Origin: Pseudomonadota bacterium | Lineage (GTDB): Bacteria > Pseudomonadota > Alphaproteobacteria > Rhizobiales > Beijerinckiaceae | DNA length: 32,451 nucleotides | Assembly: GCA_023450615.1 (NCBI GenBank) | Contig: JAEXGT010000025.1 | Span: 1-32,451, forward strand | Direction of reading: 5' to 3' | Part shown: one piece after another, positions 25,746 to 32,451 of the stretch | Layout: every line of letters starts with the position of its first letter | How positions within the stretch are numbered: the first letter of the stretch is position 1 | The notes under the pieces: generated by a model | Seen by the model: only the letters and a program-made list of their open reading frames with translations | Told to the model about the DNA's origin: nothing | Database searches by the model: none | Made by a program: the position numbers and the translations under genes

Positions 25746-27209
25746 TCAGTTCTTGGCCACGAAGCACTGGCCGCCCTGACCCTGCAATCTGGAGCAGAGG
25801 GAGGAAGCCTCTTCCCGGGACATGGGGCCGACCCGGACACGGTAGATCGTGTTGCCGTTCACCTCGGCCTTGCGGATCAGCGAAGGCAGGCCTTCGAGAT
25901 CCGGGTATTTCCGCTGATAGCCCGAGAAGGCGGTTTCCGCAGCGGCTTCCGAGTTCGCAAGACCGAGCTGGACGGCATAGCCTCCCGCCATGGTCGTCGT
26001 GGTCTCGGCAGCGGCCGGAGCAACCGGAACGGGCTGGGCCGAGGCCACTCGCTGGGGTGCGGGAGCTGCCGCAGGCGTCTCAACCGGAGCTGTTGCGACC
26101 GGCGCAGGCTTCGGGGCAGGCGTAGACGAAGCTGCAGCCGGAGTAGCCGAAGCAGGCTTGGGCTGGGCCGAGGCCGTCTGGATCGGCGCAGGCTGAGCTG
26201 CGGCCGGCAGAGTCATCGCGGGAACCGGAGATGCAGCGGAATGATGGGCATTCGCGGCCTCAGGAGCACCAACCACAGAGCCGTCGGGGCGGATCGTGAC
26301 GGTGCGAACCTTGCGGGGCTCGCCGAGATTCAGGCTGTTGGGGGCGTTCCGCGCCTGGGAAGCGGCGCCGGGAACGGTCGCGCCGGTGGCATCGGCCACA
26401 ACGGAGCCGCCATTCGAGCGTACGGCCTGCGCCACATCCACGGGCTGCTCCTCACGGTTCACCACCTTGGTATCGGCGGTATTCTGCGAACGCTCGTAAA
26501 TCTGCTTGTTCTGGTTCGGGATCTCGACCCCGCCCGGATTCTGCGGCTGGACCTTTACAGGTTCGGCAGTCGCTTGGACGAGAATCGGCTCGCCATTGCC
26601 GGAAACACTGGAGGAGCCGGAGAAGAGATAAGTACCGCCGCCGCCGATCACGACAGCGCCCAAGATAGCGCCAGCGGCGATCAGACCCTTGCGGGATCTC
26701 GGCTTCTCTATGGCAGGATAATTGAGACGCTCAGGCTGTCCGTATCCATCCGATCCATCGTCGTAGTACTCGTCGGCATAGCCGTCCTGGGCATATGCAT
26801 CCTGATTGTAGGACGCCTGACGCTGGGGCTGAGCGGGCTGCTGATAGCCGTAAGCTTGAGCATTGCTGCGGGGAGCGGCAGGCTGGGCATACGTGTCCAA
26901 GTCGAGATCGGGAACCTCGAAGCCGTCATGACGCGCCTGTGCCGGAGCTTGGCGGGCTGGCGGCGTCATAGTGTCGCGCGCAGCGAACAGATCGTCGATG
27001 GCAGAGGGTTGCTGACGCGGACGCGCCGCGCCATCATTGGCCAGAATGGCCTGAAATGGGTCGTCCTGGCCCACAATTCGGGCCAATTCGGCCAAGGGAT
27101 CGCTACGCGTGGCAGCGGCAGGCTGGACCTGAGACGAGCCCGCCTGGGCGAGCTGCCGCTCGATCTCGTTCAAGTCGACGGCAAAACGGGGCTTCATTGA
27201 TTCGCTCAT
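25746..27209 (-). CDS. SPOR-domain membrane protein
   Basis: The product has 487 residues. A cytoplasmic low-complexity region (1-174, glutamine/tyrosine/aspartate-rich) precedes one membrane helix (GLIAAGAILGAVVIGGGGTYLF, 175-196). A long alanine/proline-rich periplasmic linker follows, then a C-terminal SPOR domain (about 408-487: GYAVQLGLANSEAAAETAFSGYQRKYPD ... YRVRVGPMSREEASSLCSRLQGQGGQCFVAKN). SPOR domains bind peptidoglycan stripped of stem peptides at the division site. The two C-terminal cysteines (CSRLQ...QCF) may form a disulfide. Cell-division function is inferred from the domain and from the neighbouring nagZ and nlpD-like genes. Confidence 0.92.
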   Translation of the reverse strand: MSESMKPRFAVDLNEIERQLAQAGSSQVQPAAATRSDPLAELARIVGQDDPFQAILANDGAARPRQQPSAIDDLFAARDTMTPPARQAPAQARHDGFEVPDLDLDTYAQPAAPRSNAQAYGYQQPAQPQRQASYNQDAYAQDGYADEYYDDGSDGYGQPERLNYPAIEKPRSRKGLIAAGAILGAVVIGGGGTYLFSGSSSVSGNGEPILVQATAEPVKVQPQNPGGVEIPNQNKQIYERSQNTADTKVVNREEQPVDVAQAVRSNGGSVVADATGATVPGAASQARNAPNSLNLGEPRKVRTVTIRPDGSVVGAPEAANAHHSAASPVPAMTLPAAAQPAPIQTASAQPKPASATPAAASSTPAPKPAPVATAPVETPAAAPAPQRVASAQPVPVAPAAAETTTTMAGGYAVQLGLANSEAAAETAFSGYQRKYPDLEGLPSLIRKAEVNGNTIYRVRVGPMSREEASSLCSRLQGQGGQCFVAKN

Positions 27210-27316
27210 GCGCCGGTCCTCCAGTTACGCGACAGGAGCCCAACGCTCCGCCGGCACGACGTGACAGCATCCTGCGCAAACTCTGCCCTTAAACGGTTGA
27301 TCCGCTTAGGAAAACG

Positions 27317-29077
27317 TTAGCGCATTTCATCGGGTGCCGTGACGCCCAGGATTGCGAGGCCAGATGCCAGCACGCCCTTCAGGGCATGCACCAAAGCGAG
27401 CCTCGCTTTTGTTGAATCTTTATCAGTTAGATTAACAAAGCGTAATTGCGGCAAGTCTTTGCCCTTATTCCATAAGCTATGGAAGGCGCGGGCGAGGTCG
27501 TAGAGGTAAAACGCGACCCGGTGAGGCTCGTGAGCCTCGGCAGCCGCCTCCACCATGCGCGGGAACTGGGCGATGCGGTGGATGAGTTCCGCCTCGGCCT
27601 CATCCGAGAGAATCGAAAGATCCGCCTTCTCGAGCTGGGCCGCAGAGAAGTCCTCACCCGGATAGGCCTCGGCCGCCTGACGGAAGATCGAGGCGCTGCG
27701 GGCATGCGCATACTGCACGTAGAAGACCGGGTTGTCCTTCGACTGCTCGACCACCTTGGCGAGATCGAAGTCGAGCGCCGCATCGTTCTTGCGGAAGATC
27801 ATCATGAAGCGGGTGGCGTCGCGGCCCACCTCATCCACCACGTCGCGCAGGGTCACGAAATCCCCGGAGCGCTTGGACATCTTCACTGGCTCACCGCCGC
27901 GCAGAAGCTTGACCATCTGGCAGAGCTTCACATCGAGGTCGCCCTTGTTGCCGGTCACGGCCTTCGTCGCCGCCTGCATGCGCTTCACGTAGCCGCCGTG
28001 GTCAGCGCCCCAGACGTCGATCATGGAGGCAAAGCCACGCTCGTATTTGGAGCGGTGATAGGCAATATCGGAGGCGAAGTAGGTGTAGGAGCCGTCGGAT
28101 TTCAGCAACGGGCGGTCTACCTCGTCGCCGAAGGCGGTAGCGCGGAACAGAAGCTGCTCGCGATCCTCCCAATCCTCGTCCTTCTGGCCCTTGGGCGGAG
28201 GCAGGCGGCCCATATAGACGAGGTCGCGGCTACGCAGATCCTCGATGGTCTTGGCAACCTCCCCGCCGTTGTCCTGCTGCAGGGAGCGCTCGGAGAAGAA
28301 CACGTCGTGGTGGATGTTGAGCACCGCGAGATCTTTGCGGATCATGTCCATCATGGCGTTGATGGAGGTCTCGCGCACCAGCGGCAGCCACTCGGCCTCG
28401 GGCTTGTTCAGGAGACTTTCGCCATGCTCCTTGGCAAGCTTCTCGCCCACAGGCTTCAGGTAATCGCCCGGGTAAAGGCCCTCTGGGATCTCGCCGATAT
28501 CGTGCCCCAGCGCCTCCTTGTAGCGGAGATAGGCGGAGCGGGCGAGCACATCGACCTGCGCACCGGCGTCATTGATGTAGTACTCGCGGGTCACCTTGTA
28601 GCCGGCGAAATCGAGCAGGCCCGCGAGCGCATCACCGAAGACCGCGCCACGGCAATGGCCCACATGCATGGGGCCGGTCGGATTGGCGGAGACATATTCC
28701 ACGTTGACGGGCTTGCCCGCGCCCTGCCCGCTCCGGCCGAAACCGGCAGCATCCACCACGGCGGCGCGCAGCACTTCGTGCATCACCTGGGGAGCAAGAC
28801 GGATGTTGATGAAGCCAGGGCCCGCAATCTCGACCTTGGTGACGCGGGGATCGTCCTGGAAATCGGCCACGAGTAACTCTGCGAGCGCGCGCGGGTTCAT
28901 GCGCGCTTCCTTGGAGAGCACCATGGCCGCATTGGTGGCGAGATCGCCGTGAGAGGGATCGCGCGGCGGCTCGACCACGACGCGGCTCACGTCCAGCCCC
29001 GATGGAATCTTGCCCTCGCCGGCCAGACGGCCAAGCGCATCGGCAACCCGCTTCTCAAACAACGCGAAAATATTCAT
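27317..29077 (-). CDS. argS: Arginyl-tRNA synthetase
   Basis: This class I synthetase has 586 residues. The N-terminal Add-1 domain recognises the tRNA elbow. The HIGH box appears as PTGPMHVGHCRG (133-144), and the nucleotide loop KMSKR is intact in GGEPVKMSKRSGDF, a feature of the subset of ArgRS enzymes with a canonical KMSKS-type loop. The C-terminal DALR anticodon-binding domain ends LVHALKGVLASGLAILGVTAPDEM. It lies 47 bases after dgt and 107 bases before the SPOR gene. Confidence 0.97.
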   Translation of the reverse strand: MNIFALFEKRVADALGRLAGEGKIPSGLDVSRVVVEPPRDPSHGDLATNAAMVLSKEARMNPRALAELLVADFQDDPRVTKVEIAGPGFINIRLAPQVMHEVLRAAVVDAAGFGRSGQGAGKPVNVEYVSANPTGPMHVGHCRGAVFGDALAGLLDFAGYKVTREYYINDAGAQVDVLARSAYLRYKEALGHDIGEIPEGLYPGDYLKPVGEKLAKEHGESLLNKPEAEWLPLVRETSINAMMDMIRKDLAVLNIHHDVFFSERSLQQDNGGEVAKTIEDLRSRDLVYMGRLPPPKGQKDEDWEDREQLLFRATAFGDEVDRPLLKSDGSYTYFASDIAYHRSKYERGFASMIDVWGADHGGYVKRMQAATKAVTGNKGDLDVKLCQMVKLLRGGEPVKMSKRSGDFVTLRDVVDEVGRDATRFMMIFRKNDAALDFDLAKVVEQSKDNPVFYVQYAHARSASIFRQAAEAYPGEDFSAAQLEKADLSILSDEAEAELIHRIAQFPRMVEAAAEAHEPHRVAFYLYDLARAFHSLWNKGKDLPQLRFVNLTDKDSTKARLALVHALKGVLASGLAILGVTAPDEMR

Positions 29078-29124
29078 GGTACTTTGTCTCTGAAGGGCCC
29101 TGGCCCTGAATGCTGCTGTGCCGC

Positions 29125-30369
29125 CTAACGCAGGTCCGGCGTTACGTCAAACAAACGTCGATGTTCGAGGATCGCATAACGATCCGTCATCCCCGCGATG
29201 TAATCCGCCACCCGGCGGGCGAGACGCGGCTCGTCATCCTTGGGCAGGTCCGCCTGCCACTCCTCCGGCATCAGCTCCGGCTCCGCTGTGAAGCGGCGGA
29301 AAAGATCGCGAAGGATGGCATCGGCTTGGGCACGGACCCGCATCACCTCGTAATGGCGGTACATCCGGGCGTAGAGGAAGCGCTTGATGGCGGCATCGGC
29401 CTCCCGCATCTCCTTGGAGAAGCAGACAATCGTGTCGGATGCCTTGCGGATATCCTCGGCGGCCTGAGGATTGAGCGCCGCGATCCGCCGGTCGCCCTCG
29501 GCCACCACGTCCTCCACGAAGCGGGTAATGACCCGGCGGGTCAACTCGTGGATGCGGCGGGAGAGATCGAGGTTCGGCCAGCGATTGTCGATCTCGGTCA
29601 GGATCTCGTCGAGGAACGGCACCTCGCGCAGGTCGTCGATCTTGAACAGGCCCGCCCTCAAGCCATCGTCGATGTCGTGGGCATCGTAGGCGATATCGTC
29701 GGCGATCGCCGCCGCCTGAGCCTCGCCGCTGGCGAAGGTGGCCAGCTCCAGATCCTGGATCGCGTTGTATTCCAGAATGGCGAGCGGCACGCCGCGCTCG
29801 GCGTAGCGCAGGGTCGGCCTTCCATCCGCCTCGATCAGCGGGCCGTTATGCTTGACCAGCCCTTCCAGGGTCTCCCAAGTCAGATTCAACCCGTCATAGT
29901 CGGGATAGCGGCGCTCCAGCCGGGTGACGATCCTGAGAGCCTGGGCATTGTGATCGAAGCCGCCGAAGGCCGCCATGCAGTCTTCGAGGGTATCCTCCCC
30001 CGTATGCCCGAACGGCGTATGGCCAAGGTCATGGGAGAGCGCCAGGGCTTCCGCCAGATCCTCGTCGAGACCAAGCGAGCGGGCCAAGGCACGGCCGATC
30101 TGACTGACCTCGATGGTGTGTGTCAGGCGGGTGCGAAAATGGTCGCCCTCGTGATAGACGAACACTTGCGTCTTATGCTTGAGCCGCCGGAAGGCCGAGG
30201 AATGGATGATCCGGTCACGGTCGCGCTGGAAATCGCTGCGCGTAGGAGAAACCGCCTCAGGATACAGTCGGCCACGGCTTGCCCATGGATTACAGGCATA
30301 AGGGGCTCGCCATCTCTCGCCGAAGGGCCGCACGTGTCTTTCCCGGGTTGAAGCCTTGTCAGGGGGCAC
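29125..30369 (-). CDS. dgt: Deoxyguanosinetriphosphate triphosphohydrolase-like protein
   Basis: This HD-domain dNTPase has 414 residues. The metal-binding HD residues are seen as His84 (RLTHTIEVSQ), His113-Asp114 (LSHDLGHTPFGHTGED) and a later aspartate in DDIAYDAHDIDDGL. RGRLYPEAVSPTRSDFQRDRDRIIHSSAFRRLKHKTQVF is the family N-terminal signature. Relatives of this type hydrolyse dNTPs to nucleoside and triphosphate, possibly limiting dNTP pools. The start at GTG 30369 is uncertain; a GTG at 30333 is also possible. It is divergent from erpA across 113 bases. Confidence 0.93.
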   Translation of the reverse strand: MPPDKASTRERHVRPFGERWRAPYACNPWASRGRLYPEAVSPTRSDFQRDRDRIIHSSAFRRLKHKTQVFVYHEGDHFRTRLTHTIEVSQIGRALARSLGLDEDLAEALALSHDLGHTPFGHTGEDTLEDCMAAFGGFDHNAQALRIVTRLERRYPDYDGLNLTWETLEGLVKHNGPLIEADGRPTLRYAERGVPLAILEYNAIQDLELATFASGEAQAAAIADDIAYDAHDIDDGLRAGLFKIDDLREVPFLDEILTEIDNRWPNLDLSRRIHELTRRVITRFVEDVVAEGDRRIAALNPQAAEDIRKASDTIVCFSKEMREADAAIKRFLYARMYRHYEVMRVRAQADAILRDLFRRFTAEPELMPEEWQADLPKDDEPRLARRVADYIAGMTDRYAILEHRRLFDVTPDLR

Positions 30370-30382
30370 TTACCTTGGTCTT

Positions 30383-30432
30383 AGAGCATGAATCAGAAAA
30401 GTGGCACCCGGTTTTCTGGCGAAATCATGCGT
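30383..30432. repeat. Short palindromic repeat between dgt and erpA
   Basis: GCATGA (30386-30391) and TCATGC (30425-30430) flank CAGAAAA (30394-30400) and TTTTCTG (30412-30418), making a nested inverted repeat with an 11-base centre containing GTGGCACC. From memory this matches the style of a very common Rhizobiales intergenic element (GAGCATGA..GAAAAGTGG..CCGGTTTTC..TCATGC). It lies in the shared promoter region. Confidence 0.6.
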
Positions 30433-30482
30433 ATACGATTGCTTGTCCAAGATTTATGTCCTCTCAAGGACCGGAAGACCCC

Positions 30483-30809
30483 ATGGCTGGAATTTCCCTC
30501 ACCGAACGCGCCGCCCGCCGCATCAACGAAATCATGGCCGCCGAGCCGCAAGGATCGATGCTGAGAATCAGCGTCAACGGAGGCGGCTGTTCCGGGTTCC
30601 AATATGCGTTCGACGTGGACAGGACCCGGCAGGACGATGACCTTCTCATCGAAAAGGACGGGGCGACCGTCGTTGTCGATGAGGTTTCGATCCAGTACAT
30701 GGACGGCTCCGTGATCGATTTCGTGGACGACCTGATCGGCCAATCCTTCAAGATCGAGAATCCTCATGCCACAGCTTCCTGCGGCTGCGGCACCTCGTTC
30801 TCCTTGTGA
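30483..30809 (+). CDS. erpA: Iron-sulfur cluster insertion protein ErpA (HesB/IscA family)
   Basis: This 108-residue A-type carrier passes Fe-S clusters to target enzymes. The three family cysteines are present: Cys36 in GGGCSGFQY and Cys100/Cys102 in TASCGCGTSFS. The frame is open to 30279, but GGAAG (30473-30477) five bases before the ATG at 30483 and the family start MAGISLTERAARRI define the gene. The ErpA name follows family usage in this order; IscA or SufA cannot be excluded from sequence alone, though no isc/suf genes are adjacent. Confidence 0.92.
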   Translation: MAGISLTERAARRINEIMAAEPQGSMLRISVNGGGCSGFQYAFDVDRTRQDDDLLIEKDGATVVVDEVSIQYMDGSVIDFVDDLIGQSFKIENPHATASCGCGTSFSL

Positions 30810-30897
30810 AACCCTGTCCCCCGCTCTAGCCTCCCGCGACAATTATCCGGCTCAAACTATGTGAGCTTTGGGCCCTGAGCTTCCTGCGGAGATGATG

Positions 30898-32451
30898 ATG
30901 AAGGCTCTTTACCGTTCGGGCGTGTGCGCACTCGCTCTCATGGCCGGAACGGCGGCCATGCAATTCGAGCCTGCGGTCCTTCGCGACCTCGTGGTCGATA
31001 CGGGCGCGCAGCAGGTCTCCGTCGGAGCCGTCAGGACGTCCCTGTGGAGCGCCGCCTTCGCCCAATCCTCCGATACGTTCAGCGTCGAGAACGTTCGCTT
31101 CACCTGGGGGGCCTTCACCTATGAGGCGAAGCGCATCGATTTCACCGGCGTGTCGCTTGCCCGCAGCGAGATCGAGGGCCTACTCTCCTCCGGTTCCGAG
31201 CCTTTCGCGGAGCGGCTCGCACGGATCAACGCCAAGCAGGTCGTCATTCCGGAGATCAAGGTCATCCAAAAGCTCGGCAGCGAGACGCAAACGATCCTGT
31301 ACCGCAATGGGACCCTGACCAATATCGTGGCGGGCAAGGTCGGCTCCCTCGTCATCGAAACGACGGCCATCGAGGAAACCGGCGGAAAAGGCTCTACCCT
31401 GATCAGCTATGGGCGCACCAGCGTCAGCGATCTCGACCTGCCCGCCTTCGCGCGGCTTTACGAAACCAAGGACGCATCGGCTCCTCTCAGCAAGCTGCAC
31501 GGCGAATTCTCCATCGAGAAGATCGACGTGACCGACAGCGCCGATGACTTCAACGCCCAGATCGCCCGGGTCAATGGCCGGGATATCATGGCCCGCCCCA
31601 CCAAGGATTCGTGGAACGGCACCCTTGCTCTTCTGAAAGAGCTTTCCGAGAAGGAAGAGACCTCGTCCGAGGATGAAACGCGTCTGCTACTGACTGCGGC
31701 GGACATTCTCGGCGCCTTCGATGCAGGCTTCATCGAGGCAACGGGGATCACGCTCAAGGGAGACGGACAGAACAACAAGGAAACCGGCTCCATCGCCCGC
31801 ATCGCCTATACGGGCGCGACAGGCTCGCAGGCAGCCGAGACGCGCGTGGAGGGGATCGACTTCGCCGACGAAGATTCCCGCCTGAAGATCGGCGCGGTCA
31901 GCCTCACCGGCTTCTCCATCGCCCCAACCCTGAACGGCCTGAAAGCACTCGGCGACAAGCCGCTGAAGGACCTGGACCAAGCCGACATCCGCAGCCTCAT
32001 TCCGACCCTGGGAACGCTGCGCATCACGGACCTGGACATCGAAGCACCGGCTACGGACGACAACCCCGACGAATTGGTGCGCATCGTCATGGGCCTTGTG
32101 GCGATCACGGCGGACAAGCCCGTCAACGGCATTCCGACGAACATTCGCTTCGAGCAGCGCAATGTCTCGACAGCCTTGCCGGACAACAGCTCCGACGAAT
32201 TCACCCAGCAGCTTCAGGCGCTCGGTTACAAATCCCTCGACGGCTCTGCCACCATTGCCGCGACCTGGAACGAGGCCACCAACGAGATCGCCATCACGGA
32301 GTTCTCCATGGATGGCAAAGACATGGGAAGTGTGCGCCTGACAGGCCTCATCGGCAATGTCAGCCCGGACCTATTCAGCCCCGACGAGGGCACCGCATCG
32401 GCGGCCCTGCTCAGCTCGAAGGCGAAGTCAGCAACAATCGTGGTCGAAAAC
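30898..32451 (+). CDS. Large exported protein of unknown function (3' truncated)
   Basis: The frame is open for 518 codons to the right edge with no stop. Three ATG codons lie in a row (30892, 30895, 30898); GGAG at 30888-30891 is six bases before the third, which is chosen. The N-terminus MKALYRSGVCALALMAGTAAM looks like a signal peptide. The rest is soluble, acidic and rich in beta-strand patterns that recur with helices between them: VVIPEIKV, FSIEKIDVTD, FIEATGITLKG and LRITDLDIEAP mark four such units. A strand pair like TRVEGIDF...IGAVSLTGFSI also recurs. I recognise no named family. It may be periplasmic or envelope-associated, possibly AsmA-like in fold, but this is speculation. Confidence 0.75.
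   Translation, partial: MKALYRSGVCALALMAGTAAMQFEPAVLRDLVVDTGAQQVSVGAVRTSLWSAAFAQSSDTFSVENVRFTWGAFTYEAKRIDFTGVSLARSEIEGLLSSGSEPFAERLARINAKQVVIPEIKVIQKLGSETQTILYRNGTLTNIVAGKVGSLVIETTAIEETGGKGSTLISYGRTSVSDLDLPAFARLYETKDASAPLSKLHGEFSIEKIDVTDSADDFNAQIARVNGRDIMARPTKDSWNGTLALLKELSEKEETSSEDETRLLLTAADILGAFDAGFIEATGITLKGDGQNNKETGSIARIAYTGATGSQAAETRVEGIDFADEDSRLKIGAVSLTGFSIAPTLNGLKALGDKPLKDLDQADIRSLIPTLGTLRITDLDIEAPATDDNPDELVRIVMGLVAITADKPVNGIPTNIRFEQRNVSTALPDNSSDEFTQQLQALGYKSLDGSATIAATWNEATNEIAITEFSMDGKDMGSVRLTGLIGNVSPDLFSPDEGTASAALLSSKAKSATIVVEN

Noticed and set aside
25695..27200. 501-codon antisense frame opposite the SPOR-domain gene, rich in glycine, arginine and serine
   Set aside because: It mirrors the alanine/proline-rich linker of the real gene; repetitive composition follows from that.
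27479..28876. 465-codon antisense frame over argS, and a 413-codon frame over dgt (29110-30351)
   Set aside because: Both are shadows of clear enzymes and have biased composition with no family signature.

Overview
The window is high-GC, densely coded DNA from an alphaproteobacterium. It most resembles Rhizobiales (Hyphomicrobiales) of the Methylobacterium/Microvirga kind, although the genus cannot be fixed from sequence alone. Evidence for this: a Rhizobiales-type porin-like N-terminus, a LexA-type GTAC-N7-GTTC box before uvrA, the tandem order dgt-argS-SPOR-nagZ-scpA-scpB-tatABC-serS-surE-pcm-nlpD-like, and two intergenic palindromes of a style common in this order. Almost everything is chromosomal housekeeping. 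I see no phage, IS element, CRISPR array, rRNA or tRNA.

Layout. 1-520 is the 3' end of a calcium-binding RTX protein, closed by a clear terminator. 732-3698 is uvrA, with a probable SOS promoter. 3778-4929 (minus) is a membrane diguanylate cyclase. 5142-6438 holds three small plus-strand genes: a DUF2231 membrane protein, a 94-residue porin-like secreted protein, and a DUF1127 mini-protein. 6564-7322 (minus) is an SDR oxidoreductase. 7525-8103 is a second, small RTX protein preceded by three consecutive inverted repeats. 8236-10524 is trmFO followed by a nitrilase-family hydrolase, with overlapping inverted repeats between them.

10527-14745 (minus) reads yajC, secD, secF, a Mth938/NDUFAF3-like gene, and an NDUFAF6-like pseudo-phytoene-synthase. 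This places homologues of two mitochondrial complex I assembly factors directly behind the Sec accessory complex. 14963-15844 (plus) is a DUF815 AAA+ ATPase.

16119-30369 is one long minus-strand block of 14 genes. Transcribed from right to left: dgt, argS, a SPOR-domain protein, nagZ, scpA, scpB, an ABC ATPase, tatA, tatB, tatC, serS, surE, pcm and a degenerate LytM lipoprotein. Several junctions overlap by 1-4 bases or are separated by 1-10 bases, so translational coupling is likely. The block joins nucleotide control, tRNA charging, chromosome segregation (ScpAB), peptidoglycan recycling and division, Tat export and protein repair. 30483-30809 (plus) is an ErpA-type Fe-S insertion protein, divergent from dgt. 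30898 to the right edge is a large exported beta-rich protein of unknown function, cut by the window.

The strongest leads are regulatory RNA or operator-like structures (RTX leader, nitrilase leader, yajC-secD spacer), the complex I assembly-factor/Sec operon, the solitary ABC ATPase between scpB and tatA, the mini-porin and the unknown exported protein. I did not find a self-evidently new defence or biosynthetic system. No gene-free stretch exceeds 300 bases; the longest is 15845-16118, which holds a palindromic repeat.
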